Part shown: in pieces, positions 34,485-45,565 of the stretch
How the letters are laid out: each line of letters begins with the position of its first letter
Position numbering within the stretch: position 1 is the first letter of the stretch
From: Augochlora pura
Taxonomy: Eukaryota; Arthropoda; Insecta; Hymenoptera; Halictidae
Reading direction: 5' to 3'
NCBI RefSeq assembly: GCF_028453695.1
Contig: NC_135772.1
Location: 3,038,001 to 3,102,000, forward strand
Length of the DNA: 64,000 nt
The notes under the pieces: model-generated
What the model was told of the DNA's origin: nothing
What the model saw: the letters and a program-made list of their open reading frames with translations, nothing else
Database searches by the model: none
Translations under genes and position numbers: made by a program

Positions 34485-34690
34485 ATGCGGTATTTCGCCG
34501 CGGATGCGGTAATTCGCCGTAGAAGCGTTTTTTCACCGCAGAAGCGTCTTTTTGCCGCGGATGCGTCGTTTTGCCGGAGAAGCGTCTTTTTGCCGCGGAT
34601 GCGTCGTTTTGCCGTAGAAGTGTCTTTTTGCCGCAGAAGCGTCATTCCGCCGAAGAAGCGACATTTTGCCGCAGAAGCGTTGCTCGGTTT
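34485..34690. repeat. 19-bp tandem array (GCCGCAGAAGCGTCTTTTT)
   Basis: Ten or so units of 19 bp; GCCG recurs at 34573, 34592 and 34611. GGATGCGTCGTTTT and AGAAGCGTCTTTTT variants alternate in part. The 133-codon plus frame (34323-34724) is an artefact of the array. Confidence 0.9.
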
Positions 34691-35385
34691 ACCTTGTCGA
34701 CGGAACCGGCCATTTCGAAGTTAAGTATACCTGCGTTAAGTATCGATGAACCATCTATTTCATTATTTATTTAAATTTGTTGTTTCAGTGTCCAGTACTC
34801 CTGATAAGATGAAATTCATCCAGCGAACGTGAGAACAAATATCCCAGCACATTTATAAATATTCTAAAATATATTTAAATAAAGATATTTAACCAAATGC
34901 GCCTCAGGGATCCAATGCTTCGAATTAAGTCAACTATTACTTACATATAGCGAATAACAAACTATATAAACTAACCACCGATCGCGTCAATTTTTAAGTT
35001 AATTTAATCTTTAACATTCTCTCCCAACAATTAAAAGTCGACACCCGTCGAATTCGAAAAAATGGCGCACGAGTTGCGGGTAACCGTGGCCTCCAAGATT
35101 TACATTTTTCATCGTGCGTTCTTGATTCCCGTCACCGACGTCGAGGAATTCAGCACACAGTTTCTACTTTTCCGCGGCTGAATGCCGCGAAGTTAGTTTC
35201 TGACCTGCTTCCACGGATCTACGGGAAGTATTAAAGTCCGCGTTGTGCGCGCAACACGCTGTGTCAATTGTTTCGCGCTTACCAAAGCGAATCGGAACTT
35301 TTATCCGCGCGGATCGAGCGCGACGAATTCGGTGCTAACGGAGCCGCAAAGTCGACCGTTTGTCTAACGTAATCGCCGTGTTGTA
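34691..35385. other. Non-coding sequence
   Basis: No gene or clear repeat is recognised. Confidence 0.5.
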
Positions 35386-35745
35386 TATAACATTGTCTTG
35401 TTATATGTATATTATCGTCATGGCGTATATGTCATTGTCATTTTGTATATATCATCGTCACGTGGTATATAACATCGTCTCGCAAAGAACAAAGGACGAG
35501 ACAACAAATTTATATCATCGTCATGTTGTATGCATCATCGTCATGTTGTACATATCATCGTCATGTTCTATATAATATCGTCATGTTGAATATATCATCG
35601 TCTCGAAAAGAATAAAGGACGAGACAACAAATTTATATCATCGTCATATTTTATATAACATCGTCACGTGGTATATATCATCGTCATCTTATATATATCA
35701 TCGTCACGTTGTATATATCATCATCCCAAAAAGAACAATCGTCGA
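35386..35745. repeat. 20-bp array (CATCGTCATGTTGTATATAT) with ~125-bp higher-order unit
   Basis: About fifteen 20-bp units are interrupted three times (about 35480, 35602 and 35728) by AAAGAACAA.GGACGAGACAACAAATT, so 20-bp units and a punctuating module were amplified together. Confidence 0.85.
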
Positions 35746-36759
35746 GACAACAAATTCAATTACTATCGCGTTTTTAGGCTCCTTCGAAAATTCGCGGATT
35801 CACGCCATTTCTTATCCGTTTTTCCACTGAATTTCAGAATTTCAGGCGAAAGGGTTGCCGGTAGGGAAAACAAGTTCTCCCGGAAACGACGGTGCGCGCG
35901 GGCCAATATTTCCGAAACGTTGGACGTCGATGCGGCGGAAAGATCGTCGAGGTAACGCGTACGCGGTGGTTTTGCAAAGATTTCCGGTTGCTCGGAGGAA
36001 AGAATGTTGATTTACAGTATATTATTCGCAATATTTCCGTAAGCGTCGAGCCGCGATGCGATTAATCGACGTTGCGTATCAGTGGCACTCAACCGATGCT
36101 CGGAAACGCGACCGAAAATTTTCCATTATTATTCTTGGCTTTAATTTTCCATTGATCGCGTTGAATGACCCCGGGGGCGGTGTTATAGTTTAAAACATAG
36201 GAGACATCAATTTTTTCAAGAGAAATTATTTTTCCTTAATTTTTATGTAGGATGAGATAAGAATATAAAATCGTCCGATTTGATTCGTAAAAATGGCGAA
36301 GTTATAGATTTAAAATACTATAATAAACTAGAAATATAAATGAATGAATGTATAGAAGTAGAATAGAAAGAATATATATTTTGTTTAAAAGAAGAAAATT
36401 AAAAGGAATTAAAGCGAGATATTTCTTTTAATGCTAATCTTGAATTTGTTGATAGACAGAAATTAATGGAGGCGCTGATTAATAATAAGCATTATTTATC
36501 GAAATGCAATGATAAATTTGGCGCCGATTAATGTTAATTATAGTACTCGAAGTTAATATTTTAACGTACGAAACTTTATTTTTGTCGAGAGGTGAGCCGG
36601 CATCATGAAACTGTAAATCGCCGATCTATTACCTCAAATTAGCTGTCGAAGAAATAAATGCGAAACAATCAATGCTCTTCTTAATAGTTGCCTATTGTCA
36701 GCTGATAATTGAACGTCTTGTTAATATTAATGGCTAGTATTAATTATAATTTTTTGGTG
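35746..36759. other. Non-coding sequence
   Basis: CpG-rich to about 36100, then AT-rich. No gene or array is recognised. Confidence 0.5.
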
Positions 36760-36966
36760 TTTTAGGAAATGGTAATTTCTGACTTGCATTTCTTTTATAT
36801 ATATTATATATATTTTCTATATATATAAAAAATATATAATATAAACAATGTATATTATTATACATTCTACATATATTAATATACATTTTATATATATATA
36901 TTATATATATTATACATATATTTTATAAGAAATGCAAGCCAGAATATGTATCACCATTTCTCAAAA
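36760..36966. mobile_element. Fold-back element with AT-rich palindromic core
   Basis: The left arm (36760-36802: TTTTAGGAAATGGTAATTTC, then GACTTGCATTTCTTTTATAT) pairs with the right arm (36919-36966: TATAAGAAATGCAAGCCAGA, then CACCATTTCTCAAAA). Indels are few. The interior is nearly all TA. This looks like a long-hairpin MITE or an expanded TA palindrome; no clear target duplication. Confidence 0.6.
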
Positions 36967-37734
36967 TATATTTATATTCGCCATTTAAAATATTAAGATG
37001 AAACGAGCATTGCAATAATTGAAATAAAAATCGCGACATCTTTCTAAATCTTTAAACAAACATCGCCGACTATACCACGGAGCTACGATCCAGTATTAAC
37101 CTTAGCAATGGTTCCAATTTGCAAGTCAGCGTCCGCCATTTTGAATGCTGCTTCAGCGATAGTTCGGCCGGCTGTCTTACGCACAGTTTCGAAATTTGTT
37201 TGTCGCAAACTGTTACGCCTGCCACATTATCATCGACGAGATCGCGTAACTGAAAAGAAAATTTACAATAACGGGAGGACAAAGGAGGGGTGTTAACAAA
37301 GGTTTTAATTACATAATAAAAAAGATTACAGCCAGTCACAACGATCAACGTTTCCAAAATTATTTGAATTAAAATAAATTATATCGTCACGCTCTCTAGT
37401 TATTAATTAAGATCAGTAGACTATTGCAAAATTGCAAGATAATTATCGCAAAATTGCAAATACTATTTCACAAAATTGCAAGTACTATTTTACATTTTTT
37501 TATATTTTTATCTAAGAAATTTCCAATGATTTTTCGACGATCGCAGAACGTCGAAGACCTTTTACAATTCTTTAAATTATTTATTGCAGTTAAATTGTTA
37601 TCAGCAGACGTTTGTGATTGGCTGTGTGCGTGTGGTGGACAAAAATGAAAACACAAAGGAAAAGTACAGCGAAATTATGTTCGTATTTGAAAATAGGCAT
37701 TCGTATATTTTAATAATGTATGTATAAGTAAACA
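36967..37734. other. Non-coding sequence
   Basis: Short frames only. ATTGCAA(G/A)-type units repeat loosely at 37425-37480. No gene is supported. Confidence 0.5.
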
Positions 37735-37845
37735 TAATAGTATGTCGTGAATAATAATATTAATAATAATAATAATTAATCATAATTAATAATAATAGTA
37801 ATAATAATAATAGTAATAATAATAATAATAATAATAATGTTAGAA
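37735..37845. repeat. (AAT)n microsatellite
   Basis: A run of AAT/AGT triplets, purest at 37810-37838. Confidence 0.9.
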
Positions 37846-38764
37846 TAACAAAATAAATCCTAAGACACAGAACTATGTCGCTCCAAGGATAATGATTAAA
37901 AATCAATAGTTCTAATTAAAAAGAGAAACAAAGCACCGTCATCACATCGGGGTGGCTTCGGTTTGAGACACGTACCAAAAACGCGTAACCCCCAAGGAAC
38001 TTTAGTCCGGAAAAAATATTGCGAAAATTAGTCGCGCTAATCGTTTACGGGTCTGTATACTAAAACATATATAATATATATATATATATAATAGGTACCT
38101 AATATAATTATTGTACATGGGACGCCCATAATTCTCACGGTCGTCTCACCCCCTAAAAAAAGAACCGAAAAACACGGTCTAACAGCGCAAGCTTCCGCAG
38201 AAATTCTTTTCCATCGTTTTCCCGTATCCGCGGCTTCTACGCCCTTTTCCCAACCCTTTTTCCATTCTCTTTTTCTCTTCGCTCGCCGTTTCTCGCAAAA
38301 CCAATAAAATTCAACTAACGTTCTTGTACTTCGTAAAAGTGCTTGCCAATTACGCATCGCCCCGTGTTCTATCGTCCGCGATGTATCCGCGTGTACATAC
38401 GTCTATAAATATAAATATATCTATATGTGTATATATTTATATATAGCATTTTCTTGTCGTATATAAATAGGCATCTACGCACAGTGTGTGTGTGTGTGTA
38501 TTTTAATTACGCGTGTTTCTACGCGACGCCTGGCGTACAATGTTAAGCAACGCCATCGTGTATGTATTATTATTATTAATACGTGTGTGTGTGTGTATTA
38601 TGTGTAGATCTGTTTGTGTGTCGCGTACATGTTCGTCGCGTCGAAAAGAAAGGGTCGCTTAACACTCTTTGTAACTGTTTTAATACTGTCAATAACGCCC
38701 GGTGTACCAAGGAGAATCGGACGAGGCCTCCCTTATCAAGCTTTCGTACACCTCTCGCACCCTT
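37846..38764. other. Non-coding; TA and GT microsatellites
   Basis: TA tracts lie near 38066-38092 and 38395-38445, and GT runs at 38483-38498 and 38584-38597. No gene is supported. Confidence 0.5.
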
Positions 38765-38768
38765 TTAA

Positions 38769-39183
38769 CCCTTTGCACTCCGTGCTATTTCGACTGCAAT
38801 TCCACAATTTAATTTTTCTTAATATAAGAATTTTGAAATTAAATCTTTCGTAATATACAAATTTTGAAATTAAAGTTTTCGTAATATAAAAATTTTCAAA
38901 CTTAATTTATCGTAATATAAAAATTTTGAAATTGAATTTCTCATAATATAATAATTTTGAAATCTAAATTTTCGTAACATAAAAATTTTCAAACATAATT
39001 TTTCGTAACATAAAAATTTTGGAATTTAATTTCTCGTAATATAGAAATTTATAAATCTAATTTCTCGTAATATAAAAATCTTGAAATCCAATTTTTCCTA
39101 ATATAAGAATTTAGAAATTTAATTTTTCGTAATATAAAAATTTTGAAACGTGCTGTAACCATAGTGTCTCAGAGGGTAAAGGG
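38769..39183. mobile_element. TTAA-flanked MITE carrying an internal ~29-bp array
   Basis: The element lies between TTAA (38765-38768) and TTAA (39184-39187), with ends CCCTTTGCACTCC and GGGTAAAGGG. Almost its whole interior (38810-39145) is about eleven copies of a 29-30-bp unit, TTTCGTAATATAAAAATTTT plus about ten more bases. At 415 bp it is much longer than array-free copies (235-282 bp). Expansion of an internal unit inside a transposon explains the size. Confidence 0.75.
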
Positions 39184-39187
39184 TTAA

Positions 39188-40204
39188 CACGTTTGAGAGT
39201 GCTACTGCAAGCTCGTCCCAGTTTCCCTCGTTTCAAGCTATACTCTAATCAACAGAACAAAAAACCGACAAGGAAAACAGAAAGAAAATAGGAAACGCGT
39301 TTAACAAATCCGCGACGATAGCCGAATAGAGCCACGAATTTCCGCGAGGATAGCCGAATAAATCCACGACTTTCCACGAGGATGCATTGCTGTCGATTCT
39401 TCAATTTGAGATGCATTTTAATGCTACGCGAGATGCATTTTAATGCTACGCGAGATGCATTTATCTCGTTTTCATGGGGTGCTAACCTTTGGGTTCGTAA
39501 CCCTTTGAATCTCCGGAGTGCATCCTCGAGGACCACCACGTGTAACAATAGCCTTAAAGATCTCTATTGCCTTCGACTAACCCTTTTTCTTTCTCTTCCG
39601 TTGTCACAGGAACTCTAATTAGGAATCTACCGGATATACTCTCTCTCTCGCTCTCTCTCGCTCTCTCTCTGTATATATATATGTGTGCGCGCGCTCCGTG
39701 TGTATTATTGCAACGCGAGAGACTAACCTGGCAAGAAGCATGAACGATATGCTGCGAGTACGTTCTATTTACAATCGAGTCCAAGATCAACGCTGTCGTG
39801 GAAACGCGCGACCGAAAGTTACGGGTCGCGCCTTGGTTAATAACTTAACTAAACGGAAAGGAAACCGCGTAATAAAAACACTGTCGCCTGCGTTCGTGGA
39901 CGGAAAGGGTTACGCGCGGTCACCTCGCGGTGTTCAACTTAAAAACGAAGGCGTGCCGCGCGCGTGTTGACGAGCGGCCTCGAGGCTCCGAGCGGAGAAT
40001 TAGCGCGAATTAGGGGACATAGTGAGCGTTGCGGGTCTTCCGCTTTTCCGCGGCGGAAAATTGACCTGCGGCGCGGAGGAAAATTGATCTGCGGCGCGGA
40101 GGATCTTCCGCAAGATTCGCATAAGTTCGCGACAGCGATGGAGTCATAGGTCGAGGGTTTTATTGCTTCTGGTTCGCTGAGAAAAGGGTTCGATGCTCGA
40201 CCTA
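39188..40204. other. Non-coding; short 24-bp repeat and CpG patch
   Basis: GAGATGCATTTTAATGCTACGC is repeated at 39408-39460 (two to three copies). A CT run lies at 39640-39670, and CpG-rich sequence follows to 40140. No gene is supported. Confidence 0.5.
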
Positions 40205-40450
40205 CGTAACGCGATAAATATATTAAGTAAATATATAAAACTGTACAGCTTTTTTCAAAAGCTGTCGATTTAATCAAAATATGCCCCGTTCGCTTTGCCA
40301 CACCTTTTCCAACGAGATCTCACTACAGAAATGCCTGTCTCAAACAAATTCTGATCTTTAGAATGAATAAACTCTGCTATGAAATATTTCAGACTCTCTT
40401 CATTTAATATACCATTTAGCACCGTAAAAACTGTCCTAAATGTTTCAAAT
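40205..40450 (-). pseudogene. Mariner transposase relic, C-terminal end (minus strand)
   Basis: Read on the minus strand, a frame ends at TAA (40272-40270) and gives ...DQNLFETGISVVRSRW, then KRCGKANGAYFD. The pattern F..GI....RW.KC...NG.YFD is the usual C-terminus of mariner-family transposases. About 55 residues can be followed upstream (TVFTVLNGILNEESLKYF) before similarity fades. The catalytic D,D34D region is absent. The sequence after the stop resembles that after the plus-strand relic (AGCT.TTGAAAAAAG...CAGTTTTATAT), so both derive from one element. Confidence 0.65.
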
Positions 40451-40554
40451 AGTGAAAGTCTGCGAAAGATCTATATTTTATAAAATTTTATATTTTACTT
40501 CGTTTAATGTTCGCAATTGTTTTGTACGGCGTACATGCGTAGCTTTTATGGGCT

Positions 40555-40774
40555 GAACTGTATGTAAATGGAGACAGTCTGAAGAATTCCATACTATAGT
40601 TTATTGAACCGAGAAATCAGAATGTTTTGAAGACGGACGTCTGTGAATTAAATTCGCGTTGGGAAAAGTGTATTGAAATAAATGGGACACGTTTTGATTG
40701 AAGCAATAGCTCTTGAAAAAAGGTATGCAGTTTTATATACTTAAAAATCCGATATTTCATTTGCAAAAACCTAA
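40555..40774 (+). pseudogene. Mariner transposase relic with 3' inverted repeat (plus strand)
   Basis: A frame ending at TGA (40699-40701) reads SRWEKCIEINGTRFD, a typical mariner C-terminus. Upstream it contains an in-frame TAG (40597-40599) and aligns residue for residue with the minus-strand relic (SLK...FI...NQN). Downstream, AAAAATCCGATATTTCATTT ending CCTAA at 40774 matches a mariner 3' inverted repeat, followed by TA (40775-40776). Only about the last 45 codons remain; it is inactive. Confidence 0.7.
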
Positions 40775-40789
40775 TATAATACGCGACGG

Positions 40790-41090
40790 TTTATTTAATT
40801 TTTCTACGGTAATTGTTTAACAGAGCTCCGCATCGCGCGGTGTTGTAATCTTTGTCTACGGCAATTGTTTAATTCCTTTAATTATTGTTTTGTCTGTTTA
40901 ATTATTGTCTAGTCCGTCTAATTATTGTTTAGTCCATTTAATTATCGTTTAGTCCATTTAATTATTGTTTCACAGAGCAATTTTTCTACGGTAATTGTTT
41001 ACTAAAGTTCTGTATCGCGGGTTTTCGTAATTCTCGTCTACAGCAATTGTTTAGTTTAATTATTGTTTAATATTGCTCCGCGTCGCGAGT
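40790..41090. repeat. Diverged duplication and ~21-bp TTTAATTATTGTTTAGTCCA array
   Basis: TTTTTCTACGGTAATTGTTTA occurs near 40799 and 40981. Between them TTTAATTATTGTTTAGTCCA-type units repeat about five times. Confidence 0.75.
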
Positions 41091-41407
41091 TTTTCCAATC
41101 CGTTTCAGTTGGTAACCAGCGCTCATTGATCGCGAAGGCTGAATACGCAACGCTTTGATAAGCTATCTCCGATTTGCATATCGGATAACACGCGCTACGA
41201 CTGTTCTTTCAACGCGGCGGAAACCGACAACCCGTTACCGAGATGTCTACCAAAAGGTGCACCCTTTTATCCGATTCCCCAAATTTCGAGAGCCTCGAGT
41301 CCGCTCGGCGTATATTATGTACACTACTTCTGAAAGAAGTACTCGATTATAGCGTTCGCGAATCGGGAGGGAAACAAAGCATGGCGTCTACCGTTTCGAA
41401 TTAAGTG
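41091..41407. other. Non-coding sequence
   Basis: No gene or repeat is recognised. Confidence 0.5.
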
Positions 41408-41411
41408 TTGA

Positions 41412-41660
41412 CCCTTTGCACTCGATGCCATTGGAACTGTAGATCTGAAATCATTTCTCTAGTGTACAATATTTCCATTTTAAACGACGAAGTGTATTTT
41501 ATATTTACCAAATTTAATTCTTGCGATTTGTTACGACAGTTCCAGGTTTAACAATTTTAAAAGATTTTCTTTTAATTTTTCTAAAATCAAACTTTGTTGC
41601 TATAGAAATTATTCTAGCTGACAGAATAATTTTAGCGATGCCTCAATCGAGTGCAAAGGG
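41412..41660. mobile_element. Best-preserved TTAA-type MITE
   Basis: A 249-bp element with a perfect 15-bp terminal inverted repeat, CCCTTTGCACTCGAT. The flanks are TTGA (41408-41411) and TTAA (41661-41664). It lacks coding capacity. The TTAA on the right is immediately followed by another family end (CCCCTTGCC from 41665), whose own right end I could not locate. Confidence 0.85.
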
Positions 41661-41664
41661 TTAA

Positions 41665-41705
41665 CCCCTTGCCATACGTCAACGACGAGTCTGTCGCGCG
41701 ACGAG
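41665..41705. mobile_element. Solo CCCCTTGCC end of a TTAA-type element
   Basis: CCCCTTGCCATACG follows the shared TTAA and resembles the start of the element at 13933. The subterminal ACGACGAGTC is present. The other end is missing or too diverged. Confidence 0.5.
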
Positions 41706-41899
41706 AATTTTTAGCAATAATTTATTTAGTTGTTTTAATTTGAATTCTAATTTCTTGTCGCCAGTCTTTAGACATTGAAGCGACTGTAGAACCAATAGAG
41801 ATCGCCATGCCCCAATTACGAACACCATAACGAAATCTAGAAGGGTTGCCGCGACTTAACAATTTTGCGTGTGACAATATTTCGTATTTTTCACGCGCG

Positions 41900-41976
41900 C
41901 TTTGCAACGCTTTGCTATGCTTTGCTATGCTTTGCTATGTTTTGCAACGCTTTGCTATGCTTTGCAACGCTTTGAA
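41900..41976. repeat. 10-bp tandem array (CTTTGCTATG / CTTTGCAACG)
   Basis: Eight units of exactly 10 bp; two variants are interspersed. This is a compact, recent-looking array. Confidence 0.9.
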
Positions 41977-42523
41977 ATCGCGTCGCTTTAATTCTCATTT
42001 ATTTCATCCTGCAATAGTTCATCCCGCAATAGTTCGCAAAATTATTAAGAGCGCGTCGAGGATAAATAATGATCAGCCTAAACTACGGACAAGCGGAGAA
42101 CCGTCGCTATTAAATTAAAAACAGAAAACTAAGGAAAACGAAAGACAGTTTGCAAAACGCGACTCCAGCCACGTTTTCGGGCTGCCGCGTTCGATTTTGG
42201 ACGTCTCGGTTGATCGCGCGGTATCTACAGAACGAGATTAGGACGTTTTTTTTTTTTAACAAGTACCACACTAAATAAGTACGCATCTCTATCATCTACG
42301 CGTTACGTATATATTATATATGTATATATATATATATACAATTTTAAGTTAGAACGAGTCTTTAGGAACTTTAGAACAGAAACTCGAGTGCTACGTCGAA
42401 GCAAGATCTTTCGGGAGGACGCGATTCGCGGGGACGAAATCGAAGATTTTTCCCGTCGATTTTTGCATCTTAAAGAACGCTGATTTCTATACTAATCGAC
42501 AGAATTATGGCATAAAGGAAAGA
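41977..42523. other. Non-coding sequence
   Basis: A TA run lies at 42309-42340 and a T run at 42247-42257. No gene is supported. Confidence 0.5.
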
Positions 42524-42880
42524 GAGAATTTTTGCAACCCTTAATAATTTAATTTCGTTGAGAGAAGTTCCGGTCTAGAAATTAAAAAGAAAATGCTTCT
42601 AAAATGTATTTAAAGTAGTCAAAATAAAATTTAAAAATTCTAGGAGCTGACAAATTTATCCACAATATTCTAAAAAGAGAAATAGAGAGAGAGAGAGAGA
42701 GAGAGAGAATTTTTGCAACCCCTAATAATTTAATTTTGTTTGGAGAAGTTTTGATTTTGAAATTAAAAAGAAAATACTTATTAATATAGTTAAAATAAAA
42801 TTCCAAAATTTTAGAAGTTGAAAATTTATCGAAAATATTTTAAAGAAAGAAAGGAAGAGTTTATTCTAAATAACCCATAA
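42524..42880. repeat. ~184-bp tandem duplication with internal (GA)n
   Basis: GAATTTTTGCAACCC.TAATAATTTAATTT...AGAAGTT recurs at about 42527 and 42708, followed by AAATTAAAAAGAAAAT and AAAATAAAATT. A (GA)n run (42677-42708) sits at the junction. Confidence 0.8.
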
Positions 42881-42909
42881 AAAATTCTGTACCTCAGTGT
42901 CAATTACTC

Positions 42910-42938
42910 AGTAATGCGCTCCACAGCAAAAGGGTTAA
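42910..42938. mobile_element. Solo right end of a TTAA-type element
   Basis: CAGCAAAAGGG precedes TTAA (42935-42938). It matches the family's right terminus (reverse: CCCTTTTGCTGTGG). No left partner was found within a few hundred bases. Confidence 0.45.
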
Positions 42939-43630
42939 TAGAAATAATCATTTTTAAACACGCTTGAAAAATGCGTAACAAAGTGAAGCAAAAATTGAGA
43001 TTATCACATATATTTTCGCTCTAAAAAAAATCCTAAAAATAATATTTCATTTATCTTGCTAAACCGGAGCGACTCCTTAAACTATAGTATAATATACTAT
43101 ATTCAAACCGAACCTTCAAAATTATAGCAACAGGGATGAAATCAGTGAATCCCTCTTTCTTACACCATAATTCCAAAATTAATGCAATGGTGGTTTTCAC
43201 CATAGATCTAGCAATTCTTTAAAATGCAATATTTATTGATAGTAACCGTGTCGATTATTAATTTGTCCTAATGATGGATTCGTTTCGATTATTAATTCGT
43301 ACCGATTATTGATTCGTTTCGATTATTTTTGGCGATCGATTAAAAGTCGAAGATATAGCGAGAACGAATTTCAGGTGTGTAACATTCGTGACGTCAGCGT
43401 GGCGTTGTACGCCATGCAGGATCGAATTCGAGGCACGTGCTGTATCAAAATTGGACGACGATGACGAGAGAGATGAGATCGAAAATCGAACGAGCTTTTG
43501 CGGAACTCATGATTGACGTTTTTCGTAGAACCGTACAGTCGATCGACGCGTGGAATTTTCAGTTTTCGGAGGGGTGGATTATGGTACTGTGAATCAACGG
43601 GTTGCGTGTCACGGCGCGTGTATCGCGACG
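42939..43630. other. Non-coding sequence
   Basis: Short GATTATTGATTCGTTTC-type repeats lie at 43255-43330. The sequence to 43560 is mixed. No gene is supported. Confidence 0.5.
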
Positions 43631-43631
43631 A

Positions 43632-44106
43632 TGATACCATAAGCGCCGGACGTCGCGACGATGATACCATAAATGTGGACGTTGCGACGATGGTACCATA
43701 AGTGTGGATGTTCGCGACGATGGTACCATAAGTGTGGATGTTCGCGACGATGGTACCATAGGCGTAGACGTCGCAATGATGGTACCATAAGCGCGGATGT
43801 TCGCGACGATGGTAGCATAAGCGCGGATGTTCGCGACGATGATACCATAAACGCGGATATTCGCGGCGATGGTAGCATAAGCGCGGATGTTCGCGACGGT
43901 GGTACCATAAGTGTGGATTTTCGCAATGATGATACCATAAGCGTGGAGGACGTCGCGACGATGGTACCATAAACGTAGACGTCGCAATGATGGTACCATA
44001 AGCGCGGATATTCGCGACGTTGGTACCATAAGCGCGAACGTCGCAATGATGATACCATAAGCGCGGATGTTCGCGACGTTGATACCATAAGCGTGGACGT
44101 TCGCCT
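43632..44106. repeat. 30-bp minisatellite, 16 units
   Basis: Sixteen units of 29-32 bp, mostly exactly 30, follow GATGGTACCATAAGTGTGGA with TGTTCGCGAC. Point variants (GGTACC/GATACC/GGTAGC; GCG/GTG; TTCGCGAC/GTCGCAAT) are shuffled among units. Ten-codon periodicity keeps three minus-strand frames open (the longest 246 codons), which explains their length without a gene. Confidence 0.95.
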
Positions 44107-44174
44107 TTCACAAGATCTGTTTTTAGGTTATAAATGTTCTTTGTAATCGGTAAGCGTCGTCGATTTTTGTTTAA

Positions 44175-44203
44175 CCCTTTGCACTATGACAATATGTAAA
44201 ACC
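44175..44203. mobile_element. Left end of a TTAA-type element next to a minisatellite
   Basis: CCCTTTGCACTATGAC follows TTAA (44171-44174). It sits between the 30-bp array and the 36/38-bp array. No right end is visible after the second array, so the element may have been disrupted by array growth. Confidence 0.5.
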
Positions 44204-44634
44204 GACGAATCGGCCTTAATCGACGACGACGAACGAAAATCGACGAATCGACCTTAGTCGACGACGAACGAAAAATCGAGAAATCGACCTTAGTCGACGA
44301 CAAACGAAAAATCAAGAAATCGACCTTAGTCGACGACAAACGAAAAATCGACGAATCGACCTTAGTCGACGACGACGAACGAAAATCGACGAATCGACCT
44401 TAGTCGACGACGAACGAAAAATCGAGAAATCGACCTTAGTCGACGACAAACGAAAAATCAAGAAATCGACCTTAGTCGACGACAAACGAAAAATCGACGA
44501 ATCGACCTTAGTCGACGACGACGAATGAAAATCGACGAATCGACCTTAGTCGACGACGAACGAAAAATCGACGAATCGACCTTAGTCGACGACAAACGAA
44601 AAATCGTCGAATTGATCTAGTCGTCGACGACGAG
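44204..44634. repeat. 36/38-bp minisatellite with a 146-bp higher-order repeat
   Basis: Eleven full units (44204-44605) of lengths 38,36,36,36,38,36,36,36,38,36,36, followed by a diverged partial unit. Each has ATCGACCTTAGTCGACGAC. The order of variants (GACGA, GACGA, GAGAA, AAGAA starts) repeats, so four-unit blocks of 146 bp were duplicated as a whole. Confidence 0.95.
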
Positions 44635-45419
44635 AGAAGCGTAGCTATTACGATGGAGGAGGGGGGGGGGGGGTAGGCAAAGCGGAGGGTAGGGAGTGGG
44701 ACACTTGCGAAAACGTTGAACTTATCCTAATGGTCCGGGTTCTCGTAGCGGAGCGACGTGTCGATTCCGTACGCGTCGTCAGCCGCCGCCGGATGACCTA
44801 AAACCTACGTTAATTGGAACTTTGCTAATTGATTGTACTCTACGTCAGTGGTGCACGACGTTCATTAATTCTCTCTTCTCGATTGCACTTCGCCGGGGCG
44901 ATCGTTGCTCCGCGTTTCGCGACCGGCGTAATTGCGATCGGCGGGATGTGCGTCTACGCCGCTGCCTGGGAGAACGTCGCGGCGTTGCGTGCGTCGACGC
45001 CTCGGGTTCCCTCGAAACCGGAAACTATGCCGGTTTTCACGTCGTGGACTAATTAAGGAAGAGAGACACGTTTCGTCGAGTTTGGAAAATCGATCTTTTT
45101 CGGTGAAATCGATCGGCGCGAGGATTGTGATACTAGCGAGGATGGTAAGAGAGCCGTACGGTTAAATTTACATCGAGCAGAGAGCCACGTGTTAATTCTC
45201 ATGATATTTTTTCCTTGGATAAATTAAGAAATCGACGGTCCGACAGAGAAATATAAAGAAATTAAAAAGTACTTTGATTGTGAGAAAATGTTAACCACTT
45301 GCGGTCGTCGATTTTTAGCTATCGAAGCTGTATTTATCTATTTATTTTTACGTAAAATTGAAGCTTAGTATTGTGTCACGTGTATCTAAATTTTAAAAAA
45401 GAATTAGTGAATCTATTTT
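44635..45419. other. Non-coding; G run and CpG patch
   Basis: A G homopolymer-like run lies at 44657-44673. Frames of about 75 codons at 44822-45165 overlap in three phases with no domain. CCACTTGCGGTCGTCG after TTAA (45291-45294) may be another solo TIR end. Confidence 0.45.
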
Positions 45420-45565
45420 TTCTAGTTAATTTTGCTTACTATGTATGTTCATATTAATGCGAATATTAATACGAACATTAATTTACTGAGTAATATTAAT
45501 ACCAATATTAATTTATTCAGTAATATTAATACGAATTATTAATTCATATTAATATATTAACCGCA
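45420..45565. repeat. AATATTAATACGAA-type repeats
   Basis: Short imperfect repeats of TAATATTAATAC.AATATTAA, highly AT-rich. Confidence 0.75.

Noticed and set aside
43371..44111. 246-codon minus frame with repeating RREHPRLWYH-like peptide
   Set aside because: It is produced by the 30-bp minisatellite; neighbouring phases are equally open and there is no start or splice evidence.
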